64,000 bases of DNA from Blastopirellula sp. (lineage in GTDB: Bacteria > Planctomycetota > Planctomycetia > Pirellulales > Pirellulaceae), in the NCBI GenBank assembly GCA_002733575.1, contig NVWB01000001.1:124001-188000 (forward strand), given 5' to 3'. A program made the translations under genes and the position numbers. How positions within the stretch are numbered: position 1 is the first letter of the stretch; every line of letters begins with the position of its first letter. Positions 1 through 8,938 of this stretch are shown here, piece by piece. The notes beneath the pieces were generated by a model that saw nothing but the letters and a program-made list of their open reading frames with translations, did no database searches and was not told the origin of the DNA.

Positions 1-576
1 TTGTGCTGCTCGATGCCCTCAAATGATAGAAACCAATATAGCAGATTTTCGGGGATTGACGAAATTTAGTCGCTACCTGACTCCACTTTTGTTCTCGGTT
101 GCCAAGAACATGTGGCGGTAATTTGACGGTGCAACTACGGGTTTCCCGTAGTCCAGCAAAGGAACGGATCGGATGATTAGGCTGAAATGGAAGAAGGCTG
201 CGACCGCTACTGATATGACCGAAGTGTTACGCACATGCCGGACGAAGGGTTGGCGTGTCGTGCCTACCGGTTTCTTGTCCGGCGGCGGCTGGCTCATTTT
301 CACAAAGGTCTAAAAGGAGCCTGATGTGGCAATACATTTCGACAGACCTACACGCGGCTTGCCAGTCGTGGTTCCTGAGGCGTTGTTGCAGAGATCACGG
401 GACAAGCGCAGATCGCCCTTACCCATGAAGTTGTTCAGCCGACACACTCGAACCTGGCGCGTCCAAGTTCGGTCATTCTGTTGAGAACCTGCACACCGAC
501 CCTTGCCTCTGTTTTCTGATTATCGAAGTTACGCGAATTCAGCTTTGGCCCGATCACTGCTTTCCAGCGCCCGATC
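1..576. other. Left edge, no confident gene
   Basis: No recognisable gene. The plus strand has a 46-codon reading frame at 173-313 and another at 324-425 that follows a good ribosome-binding site (AAAGGAG). The second looks like the start of a gene cut by rearrangement, since it loses any plausible continuation after about 20 codons. Neither matches a family I know. The stretch ends at the inverted repeat of the ISKra4-family element. Confidence 0.3.
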
Positions 577-2031
577 GGGAGTGGAAAGATTCTGGGGGTC
601 ATGCCGCAGTTTGGCGGTGAGAGACCTTGAGGCGTCCGTCCAGCACAGCGGCTCTTGTCAGTGCAACACGATGGGCTCCACGTGGGGACCAACGCATTCT
701 GCGACGCTTGCCCATGCGGGTGTTTGCAATGTCGTCGACGCACCCCTCTGCCCGTGAGGACGAGATCGGAAGGCCAACTCTGTATCGCTTCGCGTAGTTC
801 GGAGCTGAGCGCTCATTATTTCGAAGATACGTTTCCAACGCGTCGCAGCGGGCAGTGACCTTTCGGATCGAGGAACCAATCTGAGGTCGGGATTGGTCCT
901 CAAACCGACGGCTGGTGTGCTTGAGTGTCTGGATAGCAGCCAAAGCGCGGCGGAGTTGTCCATGCCAAACTAACCACCGAATGCGCTCTGCCAACCATGG
1001 AAGGTCATCAGCATCTTTTCGTCCGCAACAGGCTTGCGCGAGACCAACCGTTGCGTTCTCAACATGTCTGATCCGCATTGAAATGTGCCACCAATCGAGG
1101 ATGTGCCTGACAGGCTGATCAACGGCGCGTTTCACATAATTAACCAGTGCTGGTTCACCATCAGAAAAGACAGTGATCTGGTCGCCCGGCCGCCACCCAG
1201 CCGCAGCCAAATCCTCGCTGATCTGGCGACTTGATGAAGGCGACGCGGATTCCACAAAGCCAAATCGCCTGCTACCCGTTGTTGTCTCGATGCGCCCAAC
1301 TACGACATCAAGGTGCCGTTTCTGATATTCTGGTCGGCACCGAATATGGGCGCCGTCCAAAAATACATTGGCCGGACCTGACTCCTGCGACGTCTCAGAT
1401 GTCTCTGGTTTGCTGCAAGAGAGGCTGGGTTCAAGCTTTTCGGCGACACGGCCAAACCGGTTGCGTGTAGTGACGTGGGACTGAACCTGGCACGGCAAGA
1501 ACGTATTCATCGGCCGCGCGGCTTCACGAAATGAGTGGCGCGATGCCAGCTCTGCCTGCAAACGTTGTAATTCTGGCGTCGCGCGGTCAGGTAGGAAATA
1601 GCTGAGCGGTGAGAGCGGGCTGCCTATTCTTCCGTTGGTATCCGCCTGACATAGGCAAAGCTTGATGCGTGGAGCACGCGCAGTGATACGTCCGAACATG
1701 GTATCCAGTGTGCGCGAGCGATAGTCATGGATACGCCGTACGCGCCCGCATCCTGGACAAGGACGACAGGCTTGAGACATTTTCTCCACCTGATCCTGCA
1801 CGATGGCTTTCTGCAATTGGGCGAGGATCGTCTTGGCATCTTCAAGCATAAGACCGATCGCCTCACCACTCATTTTTCGAAAGGGCCGAGACCAGGTGCC
1901 TAGTGCGTGTTTTCGTGTTTTTCCATCCTCGAAAATTGTTTCAACCGTGATCCGAACGTCCATGCACCATCTCCAAATCGCTCAGACTTAGCACATCCGC
2001 AAAAATACGACCCCAAGTTTTTTCCACTCCC
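577..2031 (-). mobile_element. ISKra4-family insertion sequence
   Basis: About 1455 bp bounded by imperfect inverted repeats. The left end begins GGGAGTGGAAAG and continues to GGGGGTC near 600. The right end, read on the minus strand, begins GGGAGTGGAAAA and continues to GGGGTC at about 2009. It holds one transposase gene that fills nearly the whole element. I see no target duplication. The right edge abuts, at 2032, sequence homologous to an IS21-type end repeated at 28661-28723, so this element landed in or beside an older mobile element. Confidence 0.8.
599..1963 (-). CDS. ISKra4-family transposase
   Basis: A 454-residue transposase that appears full length. The N-terminal part carries a zinc-finger-like CRPCPGCGR segment (about residues 66-74) before the catalytic region. 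The central motif FSDGEPAL and the following HILDWWHISMRIRHVEN block are characteristic of ISKra4-family enzymes. The stop codon lies inside the left terminal inverted repeat, which fits the compact arrangement of such elements. The reading frame is unbroken, so the element could be active; this is inferred only from the intact frame and both ends being present. Confidence 0.85.
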   Translation of the reverse strand: MDVRITVETIFEDGKTRKHALGTWSRPFRKMSGEAIGLMLEDAKTILAQLQKAIVQDQVEKMSQACRPCPGCGRVRRIHDYRSRTLDTMFGRITARAPRIKLCLCQADTNGRIGSPLSPLSYFLPDRATPELQRLQAELASRHSFREAARPMNTFLPCQVQSHVTTRNRFGRVAEKLEPSLSCSKPETSETSQESGPANVFLDGAHIRCRPEYQKRHLDVVVGRIETTTGSRRFGFVESASPSSSRQISEDLAAAGWRPGDQITVFSDGEPALVNYVKRAVDQPVRHILDWWHISMRIRHVENATVGLAQACCGRKDADDLPWLAERIRWLVWHGQLRRALAAIQTLKHTSRRFEDQSRPQIGSSIRKVTARCDALETYLRNNERSAPNYAKRYRVGLPISSSRAEGCVDDIANTRMGKRRRMRWSPRGAHRVALTRAAVLDGRLKVSHRQTAA

Positions 2032-2094
2032 AATTATGACTGAAAACAAATAGAATTTTTCTCACCTATTCTGATTATTTAGGACACAATGACA
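2032..2094 (-). repeat. Solo IS21-type terminal repeat (copy 1)
   Basis: A 63-bp stretch that matches 28661-28723 at 56 of 63 positions by eye. Read on the minus strand it starts with the terminal TGTCATTG and includes one TGTGTCC-type unit followed by TAATCAG. It ends 10 bp before the stop codon of the TctA gene. The inner side is cut exactly by the ISKra4 element at 2031. I read it as the leftover outer end of an IS21-like element. Confidence 0.65.
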
Positions 2095-2103
2095 AGAGGG
2101 CAG

Positions 2104-3621
2104 TCAAACAGGTTCTTGAGACGTTGGTTTGTTCTTTTTTAAAACCATAAAGTAAAAGAAAAATCCAATCAGGGCCAAAAAGAAAATACTATCAGGGCTT
2201 GTGACAAAAATCTTTGGATCTCCGTCGGATAACGTCAAGCTTCGGCGCATATAAATTTCCAGATCCGGCCCCAAAATAAAGCCCAACAGAAACGAAACAA
2301 TCGGATACTCTTTCTTTTGAAGCAGATACGCGGCTACCCCAACGACAAGTGCGGTACCCATTTGAAAGGGTGAGTAAGTCGACACATAAGCACCAATCAT
2401 AGAGACAGCAGCAATTCCAGAAAATAGAATCGATTTACTGATTGAAACCAGCTTTAGATAGTGGGGCCCGATCAAGAAAAGCGTAATTGGGATCAAGAGA
2501 GCCGAGAAAAACAGGGCCGCCATCATCGGTGTTACTAGGTCGAACTGTGTTGACATCAATTGAGGTCCGGGTGCCAAACCGTTTATAATCAATACGCCAA
2601 GTATAACTGCGGACGTTGTGTCACCGGGGATTCCAAATGTGAGCATCGGCACCAATGAACCTCCACACATTGCATTGTTAGCGCCTTCGGCGGCCGCAAC
2701 TCCCTCAATTGCACCATTGCCGTATTCTTCTGGATTTGCGGAAGCACGTTTCGCTTCAGCATAGCTTACAAATGCTGCACTGCTGCCGCCAGCCCCAGGC
2801 AAAACGCCGACGAAATAACCAATTGTCGCGAATTTTGCGTAATTAAACATACCTATGGTCTTAAGATCTTCAAATCGAGGCAAAAAATCAATTCGCTTCA
2901 CCTTTGGAGCAGGACTTAAGATGGTATCTGCAACAATTTCGCTGTTCGGCTCTGATCTAAGTAAAAGCTCACTGATAGCAAATGCTCCAATCAGCATCGC
3001 CATCAAGTTGACCCCTTCAATCAGATTAGGGTAACCGAAGGTTTGGCGGGCGATTGGGCTTGCAACGTCAATTCCTATTGATGCCACCATAAGACCCAGA
3101 ACCGTTGCTACAATTCCTTTTACTAACGCCTCTTTGTGCGAAACAATAATAATGAATAGCGCAAAAAGGATAAGGGAAAATTTCCCGGGTGTTTGTACAT
3201 ACAGAGATGCTCTGGCCACAACAGGCGCCAGAGCCATGAGCATAATGGCTCCAATTACCCCGCCGATTGCTGAGGCGAGAGCGGCATGCCTAAGTGCCAA
3301 AACGCCTTTGCCCTGCCGCATGAGTTTGTTACCTTCGTAAGCCGTCATGACTGCACAGGGTGCACCGGGAATATTCACGGTAATTGCTGTGATACTTCCC
3401 CCATACTGGCCACCCATAAATATCGCGGCCACCATAATCAGTGATGTTTCCACATCCAGTGAGTACGTAATTGGCAGCAATAGGGCGATAGCCAAAGTTC
3501 CCGTGAGGCCCGGTATGGCTGCGAAAATGACGCCGGTCAGAAACCCCATAATCATGAACATGAAATTAGTTGGAACTAAAACAGCTTCAAAGCCGTGGAT
3601 AACGCTGATGAGTTGGCTCAT
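2104..3621 (-). CDS. tctA: Tripartite tricarboxylate transporter, large permease TctA
   Basis: A 505-residue, multi-spanning inner-membrane protein of the TctA family. It is the large channel subunit of a tripartite tricarboxylate transporter, which takes up carboxylates using a periplasmic receptor and ion-coupled transport. Family signatures visible are the N-terminal GLTGVIFAAIPGLTGTLAI-like glycine-rich segment and the internal repeat NAMCGGSLVPMLTFGIPGD. I chose the ATG at 3621 because it overlaps the tctB stop codon by 4 bp (ATGA), the usual translational coupling in this operon. The substrate cannot be read from the sequence. The gene is last in a tctC-tctB-tctA operon. Confidence 0.92.
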   Translation of the reverse strand: MSQLISVIHGFEAVLVPTNFMFMIMGFLTGVIFAAIPGLTGTLAIALLLPITYSLDVETSLIMVAAIFMGGQYGGSITAITVNIPGAPCAVMTAYEGNKLMRQGKGVLALRHAALASAIGGVIGAIMLMALAPVVARASLYVQTPGKFSLILFALFIIIVSHKEALVKGIVATVLGLMVASIGIDVASPIARQTFGYPNLIEGVNLMAMLIGAFAISELLLRSEPNSEIVADTILSPAPKVKRIDFLPRFEDLKTIGMFNYAKFATIGYFVGVLPGAGGSSAAFVSYAEAKRASANPEEYGNGAIEGVAAAEGANNAMCGGSLVPMLTFGIPGDTTSAVILGVLIINGLAPGPQLMSTQFDLVTPMMAALFFSALLIPITLFLIGPHYLKLVSISKSILFSGIAAVSMIGAYVSTYSPFQMGTALVVGVAAYLLQKKEYPIVSFLLGFILGPDLEIYMRRSLTLSDGDPKIFVTSPDSIFFLALIGFFFYFMVLKKNKPTSQEPV

Positions 3622-4127
3622 AGGAAAGTTTCCCATGCTGTTGGAAGATTGACGCCAAAGGCGACAACGAAAAATGCGTAAACACCTGCGGAAGTTACTG
3701 CAGACACCAATACTCGTTTGGCAATCTTAGTTAGATTTGAACTTTCTACGGCAGGAAAACCCAACAACCAAAGAACCGAATAAACGTAAGCAAAGATCGA
3801 TATTTCGAATCCCAGAGAAACAAAAAAGTACACGAATATTGCTGTTGCCAAGACGACAAGAGCCGGGGTTCGATATTCTGATATTTCTCGTAGAAAGTTC
3901 GTTTGCTGATTTTCCCGAAGGGCTGTTAGGCCTTTTCGTAGTGCAATAATCCCAATGCACACATACATGATTATACTTAATATAATTGGCATGAATGATG
4001 CACTGGGCAAGCCGTAGCGCAAAGGTGAGCCCAAATTCAATGCGTCCAGCAAATAGGCCGTCGTGAAAGTAAACAGGATAACCAGTACCAATAATTCACC
4101 AGAAAAACTTTGCCCGCGCGTATTCAT
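3618..4127 (-). CDS. tctB: Tripartite tricarboxylate transporter, small subunit TctB
   Basis: A 169-residue membrane protein with about four predicted hydrophobic segments, the size and layout of the poorly conserved TctB subunit. It lies between the receptor and the large permease, the canonical order for tripartite tricarboxylate transporters. I chose the ATG at 4127 over an earlier in-frame Met because it follows a GGGAGA ribosome-binding site and places the first hydrophobic segment right after a short tail. The family call rests mainly on position and hydrophobicity. Confidence 0.88.
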   Translation of the reverse strand: MNTRGQSFSGELLVLVILFTFTTAYLLDALNLGSPLRYGLPSASFMPIILSIIMYVCIGIIALRKGLTALRENQQTNFLREISEYRTPALVVLATAIFVYFFVSLGFEISIFAYVYSVLWLLGFPAVESSNLTKIAKRVLVSAVTSAGVYAFFVVAFGVNLPTAWETFL

Positions 4128-4238
4128 AGTTACAATCTCCCACCTGCCATCCACGTTTTTTGTCCAAATGAGCCGGCCGAACCAATTTTTCTAAGCTCGG
4201 CCGACACTTGTTCGGATATTTGAAAGTTAGGCGAATTT

Positions 4239-5237
4239 CTACTTCTCGATGATACCTTTCTCGAGCAATTCGTCGAGCATAGTAAAAATGCTAGTCTGAA
4301 ATTTGGCAACCCAATCGACAAGCTCCGTCTGATCGCGCCAGGTAGCAGTTACGCCTACCTGAGCAGCCCAAGTCTGGAATTCATCACTGCTCCATGCACT
4401 CTGAATTGCTGTTTCGAGTACATCTATCGCTTCTTGTGGCGTGCCTTTCGGAACGGCAAAGAATAGGAAGCTGCCAGTCTTGAGATCCAGCCCCACTTGC
4501 CCAGACGTGGGCACATCAGGAAATGCGACATTGTTTTCACTGCTGAATTCTACCAAACCACGCGCATCACCCGATTGCAGAATTGGTGCAAAGTCGCCGA
4601 GACTGGTTATGACGCCGTCTACCTCACCCGAAAGAATGGCCTCTTTTTGAGCCGCACTGCCACCCACGTAAGACACCACGCGGAATTCAACTTCCATCAT
4701 GTCTTGGAACTGCAGAAGTGTCAGATGAGTCATCGAGCCAAGGCCTTGGATTCCGACGCTGATATCGCCGGGCCGAGCTTTGGCCGCTTCGACTAAATCT
4801 TCCAGGGTCTCGTAGTCAGAATTTGTGCTGACCATTATTGCATTGGGCTCGCTCGTTACCTGCGCGAAAAATTCAAGACGATCCAAGTCGTAACCTGGTA
4901 AAAGATTCTGCCAAGGAACTGTTACAACGCTGTCATATGTTAGTGCACCCACTGTGTAACCGTCGGCCGGGGCCCCCATCACTCGGTTGACTGCGATTGA
5001 TGTAACGCCACCCTCCATGTTTTCAACAAAAACGGTCGTGGGTAACTCTCTGCCAGCAATCAGCATGATCTTTCTAACTATTGCATCTGCTCCGCCGCCA
5101 GCTCCCCAGGGAACGATCGCACGAATGTCTTGATCCGGGTATTCTGCGTGTGCAGGAGCTGCAGTAATCCAAGACGCACAGGCAAGTGCAAGCACGCCGA
5201 CTAGATTATTCCCCGAAAGTATTTTGGTATGTTTCAT
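4239..5237 (-). CDS. tctC: TctC/Bug-family periplasmic substrate-binding receptor
   Basis: A 332-residue extracytoplasmic receptor of the TctC (Bug) family. It opens with a typical signal peptide that ends in AAPAHA before EYPDQDIR, so it is exported to the periplasm. The mature start followed by IRAIVPWGAGGGAD is the classic Bug-family ligand-loop signature. It would capture a carboxylate and hand it to TctAB. I prefer the start at 5237, preceded by GGAG six bases upstream; a Met four codons earlier is possible. A palindrome at 5300-5312 sits in its promoter region. Confidence 0.92.
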   Translation of the reverse strand: MKHTKILSGNNLVGVLALACASWITAAPAHAEYPDQDIRAIVPWGAGGGADAIVRKIMLIAGRELPTTVFVENMEGGVTSIAVNRVMGAPADGYTVGALTYDSVVTVPWQNLLPGYDLDRLEFFAQVTSEPNAIMVSTNSDYETLEDLVEAAKARPGDISVGIQGLGSMTHLTLLQFQDMMEVEFRVVSYVGGSAAQKEAILSGEVDGVITSLGDFAPILQSGDARGLVEFSSENNVAFPDVPTSGQVGLDLKTGSFLFFAVPKGTPQEAIDVLETAIQSAWSSDEFQTWAAQVGVTATWRDQTELVDWVAKFQTSIFTMLDELLEKGIIEK

Positions 5238-5299
5238 TGCATTCTCCATAGCTTCCAGTTGTTCAGTTAACGAGAAATTGAAATTATTGGTCTACCTTT

Positions 5300-5312
5300 T
5301 TGGTAATACCAA
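5300..5312. promoter_or_regulatory. Palindromic operator-like site upstream of tctC
   Basis: TTGGTAATACCAA is a perfect inverted repeat around one central base, located about 63 bp upstream of the tctC start. TGGT-N-ACCA palindromes are typical operators of GntR/FadR-family repressors, so this is a plausible control site for the tct operon. No intact GntR-type regulator gene is adjacent. Confidence 0.5.
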
Positions 5313-5345
5313 GTTGGACTACTTACATCTCCCAGTCAATGAATT

Positions 5346-5591
5346 TTGTCAATATTTGAGAAATTGAAAAAGCGAATTCAGAGCTTTGTTCGAATCCGAG
5401 CTGGCGTTGATCGGCTCCGCCAAACAAAAAAAGTTCCAAAGGAAGTTGTGTTAAACGATCTGGCAAATTACGCGATCGTTCTGGCACCGGAACCGAACGG
5501 GTTACGAACCCTGTTGCGCGATATCGCGCGAAAAAAAGGCTTATCCATTCCTATGGTAATCCCCCCGAAGATTAGTGATGTTCACGCGTAG
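5346..5591 (+). pseudogene. LysR-type regulator fragment
   Basis: An 81-codon frame opening with TTG. The segment around LANYAIVLAPEPNGLRTLL resembles the effector-binding domain of LysR-type regulators, where a 'YPLILPSRPHGLR' stretch is common. The DNA-binding half and the end of the domain are missing, so I read it as a remnant, possibly of the former regulator of the divergent tct operon. Recognition rests on one motif and is moderate at best. Confidence 0.4.
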
Positions 5592-5596
5592 AATTA

Positions 5597-6149
5597 CGCG
5601 GCCATTTTCAGTTTCATAACGGGTGTGATGGAGGATCCAGGCTATCCGGATGCGCGAAATATATTCGGACAGTGGGCGGCTAATATCAAGTTCATCCCAG
5701 TGGATGAGGAAGGTATTCTAGTGGATGGCATGCTGGAAGATGTCGACCTGGTCTATGTTACACCCAATCGGCAATTCCCTACGACTGTGACTATGTCTGA
5801 TCGTCGGCGCAAAGCCCTTCTGGCAGCAGCAGAGAAACATGATTTCTTTGTCGTTGAAGACGACTACGAATGTGATGTGGACTATCGTGATGCGCCCCCG
5901 ATGCCCCTATATCAAGCCGATCAGTCAGGGCGGGTGCTGTACTTGGGAAGCCTCTCCAAAAGTCTATCACCTGGGTTACGCCTGGGTTATTTCGTTGCCC
6001 CACCAGAATTTATTGTCGAAGCCCGGGCATTGCGGGGCATGATGGTGCGTCATCCACCGGTCATCCTGCAACATACTGCAGCCCTGTTTATCAGTCTTGG
6101 TTACTACGATGCCTTGTTATTGCGATTGCATAAATCGAGCCAGCGCAAG
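5597..6149 (+). pseudogene. MocR-type (GntR/aminotransferase) regulator, internal fragment
   Basis: About 180 codons of a fold-type I aminotransferase domain of MocR regulators: EDPGYPDARNIF near the start, the DDYECDVDYR segment, and LYLGSLSKSLSPGLRLGYF with the PLP-binding lysine. The N-terminal GntR DNA-binding domain is absent, and the C-terminus is cut by the IS6-family element at 6150. Not functional as a regulator. It lies amid other gene pieces, so the locus has been rearranged repeatedly. Confidence 0.8.
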
Positions 6150-6975
6150 GGCTCTGTCGCAAAGTTTCTGCGGGCTTTCGTTTGGCCCTCGTTTCATCAT
6201 AGGTAGGCCTAAAAGTAGGTAAGCGGGTCCAGTTATATGGCGATTGATTTCAAGGGCAGCCAATATCCGAAGGACGTGAGCCTTTATGCTGTGTTTTTCT
6301 ACGTTCGGTACGCTGTTTCGCATCGGGATCTGGAAGAGATCATGGCTGAGCGCGGAGTAAAAATTGACCATGCGACGTTGAACCGTTGGGTTGTCAAATA
6401 TTCAGCGCCATTGCTAGAAATGCCCAGATAAAGAAACGAGCGACGGGACGGTCATGGCGGATGGATGAAACTTACATTAAAGTTAAGGGAAATTGGGCTT
6501 ACTTGTATCGCGCGGTTGATAAACATGGAGAAACGCTTGATTTCATGCTGTCTGGGCGTCGGAATAAGGCATCGGCGCGACGGTTTTTCGGGCAGGCGTT
6601 GGCCACAAACGGTGTTCCTGAAAAGGTGGTTATCGATAAAAGCGGATACAATCTGGCAGGCCTCAACAGCATCAATCTTGGGCTGAAGTTCTCGCGAATA
6701 CATCAGTGTATCACCGTGCTGCGAGTGAAATATCTGAACAACATCATTGAGCAGGATCATCCCTTTATCAAGAAGATCACGAGGCCCATGCTTGGGTTCA
6801 AAACCTTTCATTCCGCAGCTGCGACGCTGGCGGGCATCGAAGTCGCGCACATGATCAGAAAGGGCCAATTTGGGTCAAGTGAGCAACCTGCATTTCAGCA
6901 ATTCGCGACCTTAGCAGCATAACTGTGTCCGAACGTCTGAATCACCCGTGCTCTGAAAAACTTTGCGACAGAGCC
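6150..6975 (+). mobile_element. IS6-family insertion sequence
   Basis: An 826-bp element, the usual IS6/IS26 size, with matching terminal inverted repeats: GGCTCTGTCGCAAAGTTT at the left and its complement ending CAGAGCC at the right. The 8-bp flanks (AGCGCAAG left, GGAATGCG right) differ, so there is no target duplication. An adjacent deletion or replicative rearrangement probably followed insertion. It truncates the MocR remnant. Confidence 0.9.
6237..6922 (+). pseudogene. IS6-family transposase, frameshifted
   Basis: The N-terminal part (MAIDFKGSQYPKDV..., through DHATLNRWVVKYSAPLL) and the catalytic part (SWRMDETYIKVKG, VVIDKSG, LNNIIEQDH) are both present, giving the D-D-E triad of IS6 transposases. 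They lie in different frames, and a frameshift at about 6420-6435 separates them. Unless programmed frameshifting occurs, which is not usual for this family, the enzyme is broken although the ends are intact. Confidence 0.85.
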
Positions 6976-7037
6976 GGAATGCGGATGTATTGCAGGTGCA
7001 GGCACGCCTGTTGGCAAAACTGATGGAGGCCGATTGA
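6976..7037 (+). pseudogene. Unidentified C-terminal gene fragment
   Basis: About 20 codons in frame (ending LLAKLMEAD) run from the IS6 right end to a TGA at 7035-7037 that overlaps the ATG of the tenA remnant. The coupling suggests this was the last part of a gene upstream of tenA in a former thiamin-salvage operon. Too short to identify. Confidence 0.35.
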
Positions 7038-7324
7038 TGCAAGTAACAGAACACCTGCAAAAACCAGCTGATGCCGATTGGACGACCGTCACCAGGCACA
7101 AGTTTACTGATGCGCTGGTCGCTGACCGGGGAAACAGCCATTTTTCTGCGCCATTTCAAAGCGCTGAACGCATGGCCAGCGTAATTGCAGAACAAGAAAC
7201 CCAAGCACTACAGGGGTTGGATCAGAAAGCCAAACGTCGTGTAGAAGGCATATTCTGCAAAGTGGTTTGGTTAGAGCGGCAATTCTTTGAATCAGTATGG
7301 GCTGATTTCCCAGTGTTCAAATGA
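7037..7324 (+). pseudogene. tenA-like (thiaminase II / aminopyrimidine hydrolase) with large internal deletion
   Basis: A continuous 95-codon frame that joins the two ends of a TenA-family protein. The N-terminal LQKPADADWTTVTRHKFTDAL matches the family start, and the C-terminal helix (RRVEGIFCKVVWLERQFFE) matches the family end. About 120 central residues, including the active-site cysteine region, are missing; TenA proteins are usually around 220 residues. The downstream thiX-like start overlaps its stop by 4 bp, so the original operon junction is preserved. A non-functional relic of pyrimidine salvage. Confidence 0.6.
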
Positions 7325-7445
7325 CCAACTGGCAAGGGGGGATCGCCTCGGCTCTGTTGGGGGTGGCAATATGGCAAGCTGTCGTCTGGTTCGGAGAGGT
7401 ACCAAAATATATTCTGCCCGGGCCAGCGCTGGTTGCTGAAACCTT
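7321..7445 (+). pseudogene. thiX-like ABC transporter permease, N-terminal fragment
   Basis: Begins ATG at 7321 overlapping the tenA-remnant stop. The first 40 codons (WQAVVWFGEVPKYILPGPALVAETLW) match the N-terminus of ThiX/SsuC-type ABC permeases that bring in thiamin precursors. At about 7445 the homology stops and the sequence joins the end of an unrelated phosphotransferase gene. Confidence 0.6.
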
Positions 7446-7751
7446 GTGGCCGACTTTGACGACTGTGGGACTGGCTGGTTTATGTACGATTTTGCAGCTG
7501 GTATTTCCTTTATGGAAGACAGCCCACAAATTCCCGACCTCAAAGAAGCCTGGGTAAAGGGATACCAATCGGTGCGCCCGCTTTCCGCAATTGACGTGGA
7601 CAATCTGGATACGTTCGTAATGCTGCGTCGTATGGCTTTACTGGCATGGATCGGCTCTCATATCGAGGCCCAGGAGCCTCAGGCTCTCGCACCGGATTTT
7701 TCGCGTGTAACGGCCATGTTGGCTGAACGGTATCTCGCGCAATTGTCTTAG
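7446..7751 (+). pseudogene. Aminoglycoside-phosphotransferase-family kinase, C-terminal fragment
   Basis: About 100 codons of the C-terminal lobe of an APH/homoserine-kinase-like phosphotransferase. The start DFDDCGTGWFMYDFAAG is the metal-binding (DFG-like) and following helix motif, and the rest (SVRPLSAIDVDNLDTFVMLRR) is typical of these kinases. The ATP-binding N-lobe is gone; the fragment is fused to a thiX N-terminus. Confidence 0.75.
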
Positions 7752-8047
7752 AGGTTGATCTGCAGTGCGGGATGGTCTGTGGTGGTTCAACAACACACCT
7801 CGCAAATGCCTTGGATGAAAGACACCAGCCGAAATCTTCCGGGAAAAGATGTTGGAGGAAATGGCATGACGCCCCTACCCTAACGCCTAACGCCTAACGC
7901 CTAATAAGAGTCGCGGTTCAGCTATCGCTCACAATCCGTCCGAGGAATGGGGAACTCCAATCTCAGATCGATTTGCGTCATGAACAAAGTCGGCAAACGA
8001 AAGTGTTCAGGCATTGTCTCCCGGCCTTTGCACGCTTGATGCCTTTG
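7752..8047. other. Intergenic debris with a short tandem repeat
   Basis: No gene recognised. A minus-frame and a plus-frame segment look coding-like but are too short to place. At about 7877-7903 the 7-base unit CTAACGC is repeated about three times in tandem. The region separates the plus-strand pseudogene cluster from the end of the minus-strand pan/nad operon. Confidence 0.4.
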
Positions 8048-8938
8048 TTAGTTTGACTGCACCGTCAGCCTGTGCTTGGCACCGGATAAGGATGAGATCC
8101 CAACGGGCACATTGTCAATCAGTCTGACGCCCTGCAGCCATGCTGCCACCAATAGGCGACCAGACTCGCAAGACGTTTCGAGCGGGGCAAGATCGGACGC
8201 CCGCCGGAGTTCAAGGTAGTCTATCGAATCCAGGCCAGCCTCAATCAGCCCGTTGCGCGCGGAACCCACCGCCAGACGTACCGATTGACCGCGCTCAATG
8301 TCTGTGGCCGCTTCGGATAATACTTTCTTGATGACAGGGGCAATGTCCCGCGCGGTACTGTTCAGTCGCAAGTTGCGGGAAGACATCGCCAGTCCGTCCG
8401 CCTCGCGGATCGTTGGGCAGCCGACAATCTCTACCTTCAGGTCCAGGTCGATGGCGAGGCGCTTGATCACCTGCAACTGCTGATAATCTTTTTCGCCGAA
8501 GAAGGCGCAATCGGCGTCCGTCTGAAGGAGGAGCTTTGTCACGACCGTCGCGACCCCGTCGAAATGGCCGGGGCGGGTTGCGCCGCAAAGTCCGGCACTG
8601 ACGCCGGAAACTGAGACTGTGGTTGCAAAGCCATCCGGATAGATTTCTTCCGGCTTGGGAACATAGAGGACATCGACCCCTAAGGGAACGAGCTTTTGGG
8701 CATCGCTCTCCTCGGTGCGAGGGTATTTTTTAAGATCCTCGGCTTTGTTGAACTGCCGTGGATTCACGAAGAGCGTCACGATCACCCTGTCGGCTCGCGA
8801 GTGGGCGGCCTCCACAAGGCTGAGGTGACCAGCATGGAGCGCACCCATTGTTGGGACGACGCCGATGCTTTTCCCGGCACGGTGCCAGTTGCGGGTCAGA
8901 ATGCGCAGATCGGATTTGCGGCGGATGATCTTCATCAT
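8048..8938 (-). CDS. panC: Pantothenate synthetase (pantoate-beta-alanine ligase)
   Basis: A 296-residue PanC that joins pantoate and beta-alanine with ATP to make pantothenate, in the cytoplasm. The nucleotide-binding signature [19 protein letters not shown] lies near residue 30. FGEKDYQQL and the later MSSRN motif complete the active site. The length is normal for PanC. The start overlaps the end of panB by 4 bp (ATGA), so the two are translationally coupled. It is the last gene of a nadA-nadB-nadC-panB-panC array. Nothing unusual in the key residues. Confidence 0.96.
   Translation of the reverse strand: MMKIIRRKSDLRILTRNWHRAGKSIGVVPTMGALHAGHLSLVEAAHSRADRVIVTLFVNPRQFNKAEDLKKYPRTEESDAQKLVPLGVDVLYVPKPEEIYPDGFATTVSVSGVSAGLCGATRPGHFDGVATVVTKLLLQTDADCAFFGEKDYQQLQVIKRLAIDLDLKVEIVGCPTIREADGLAMSSRNLRLNSTARDIAPVIKKVLSEAATDIERGQSVRLAVGSARNGLIEAGLDSIDYLELRRASDLAPLETSCESGRLLVAAWLQGVRLIDNVPVGISSLSGAKHRLTVQSN

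Noticed and set aside
7877-7903. CTAACGC tandem repeat as a CRISPR or origin
   Set aside because: Only about three short units with no spacers; too small for either.
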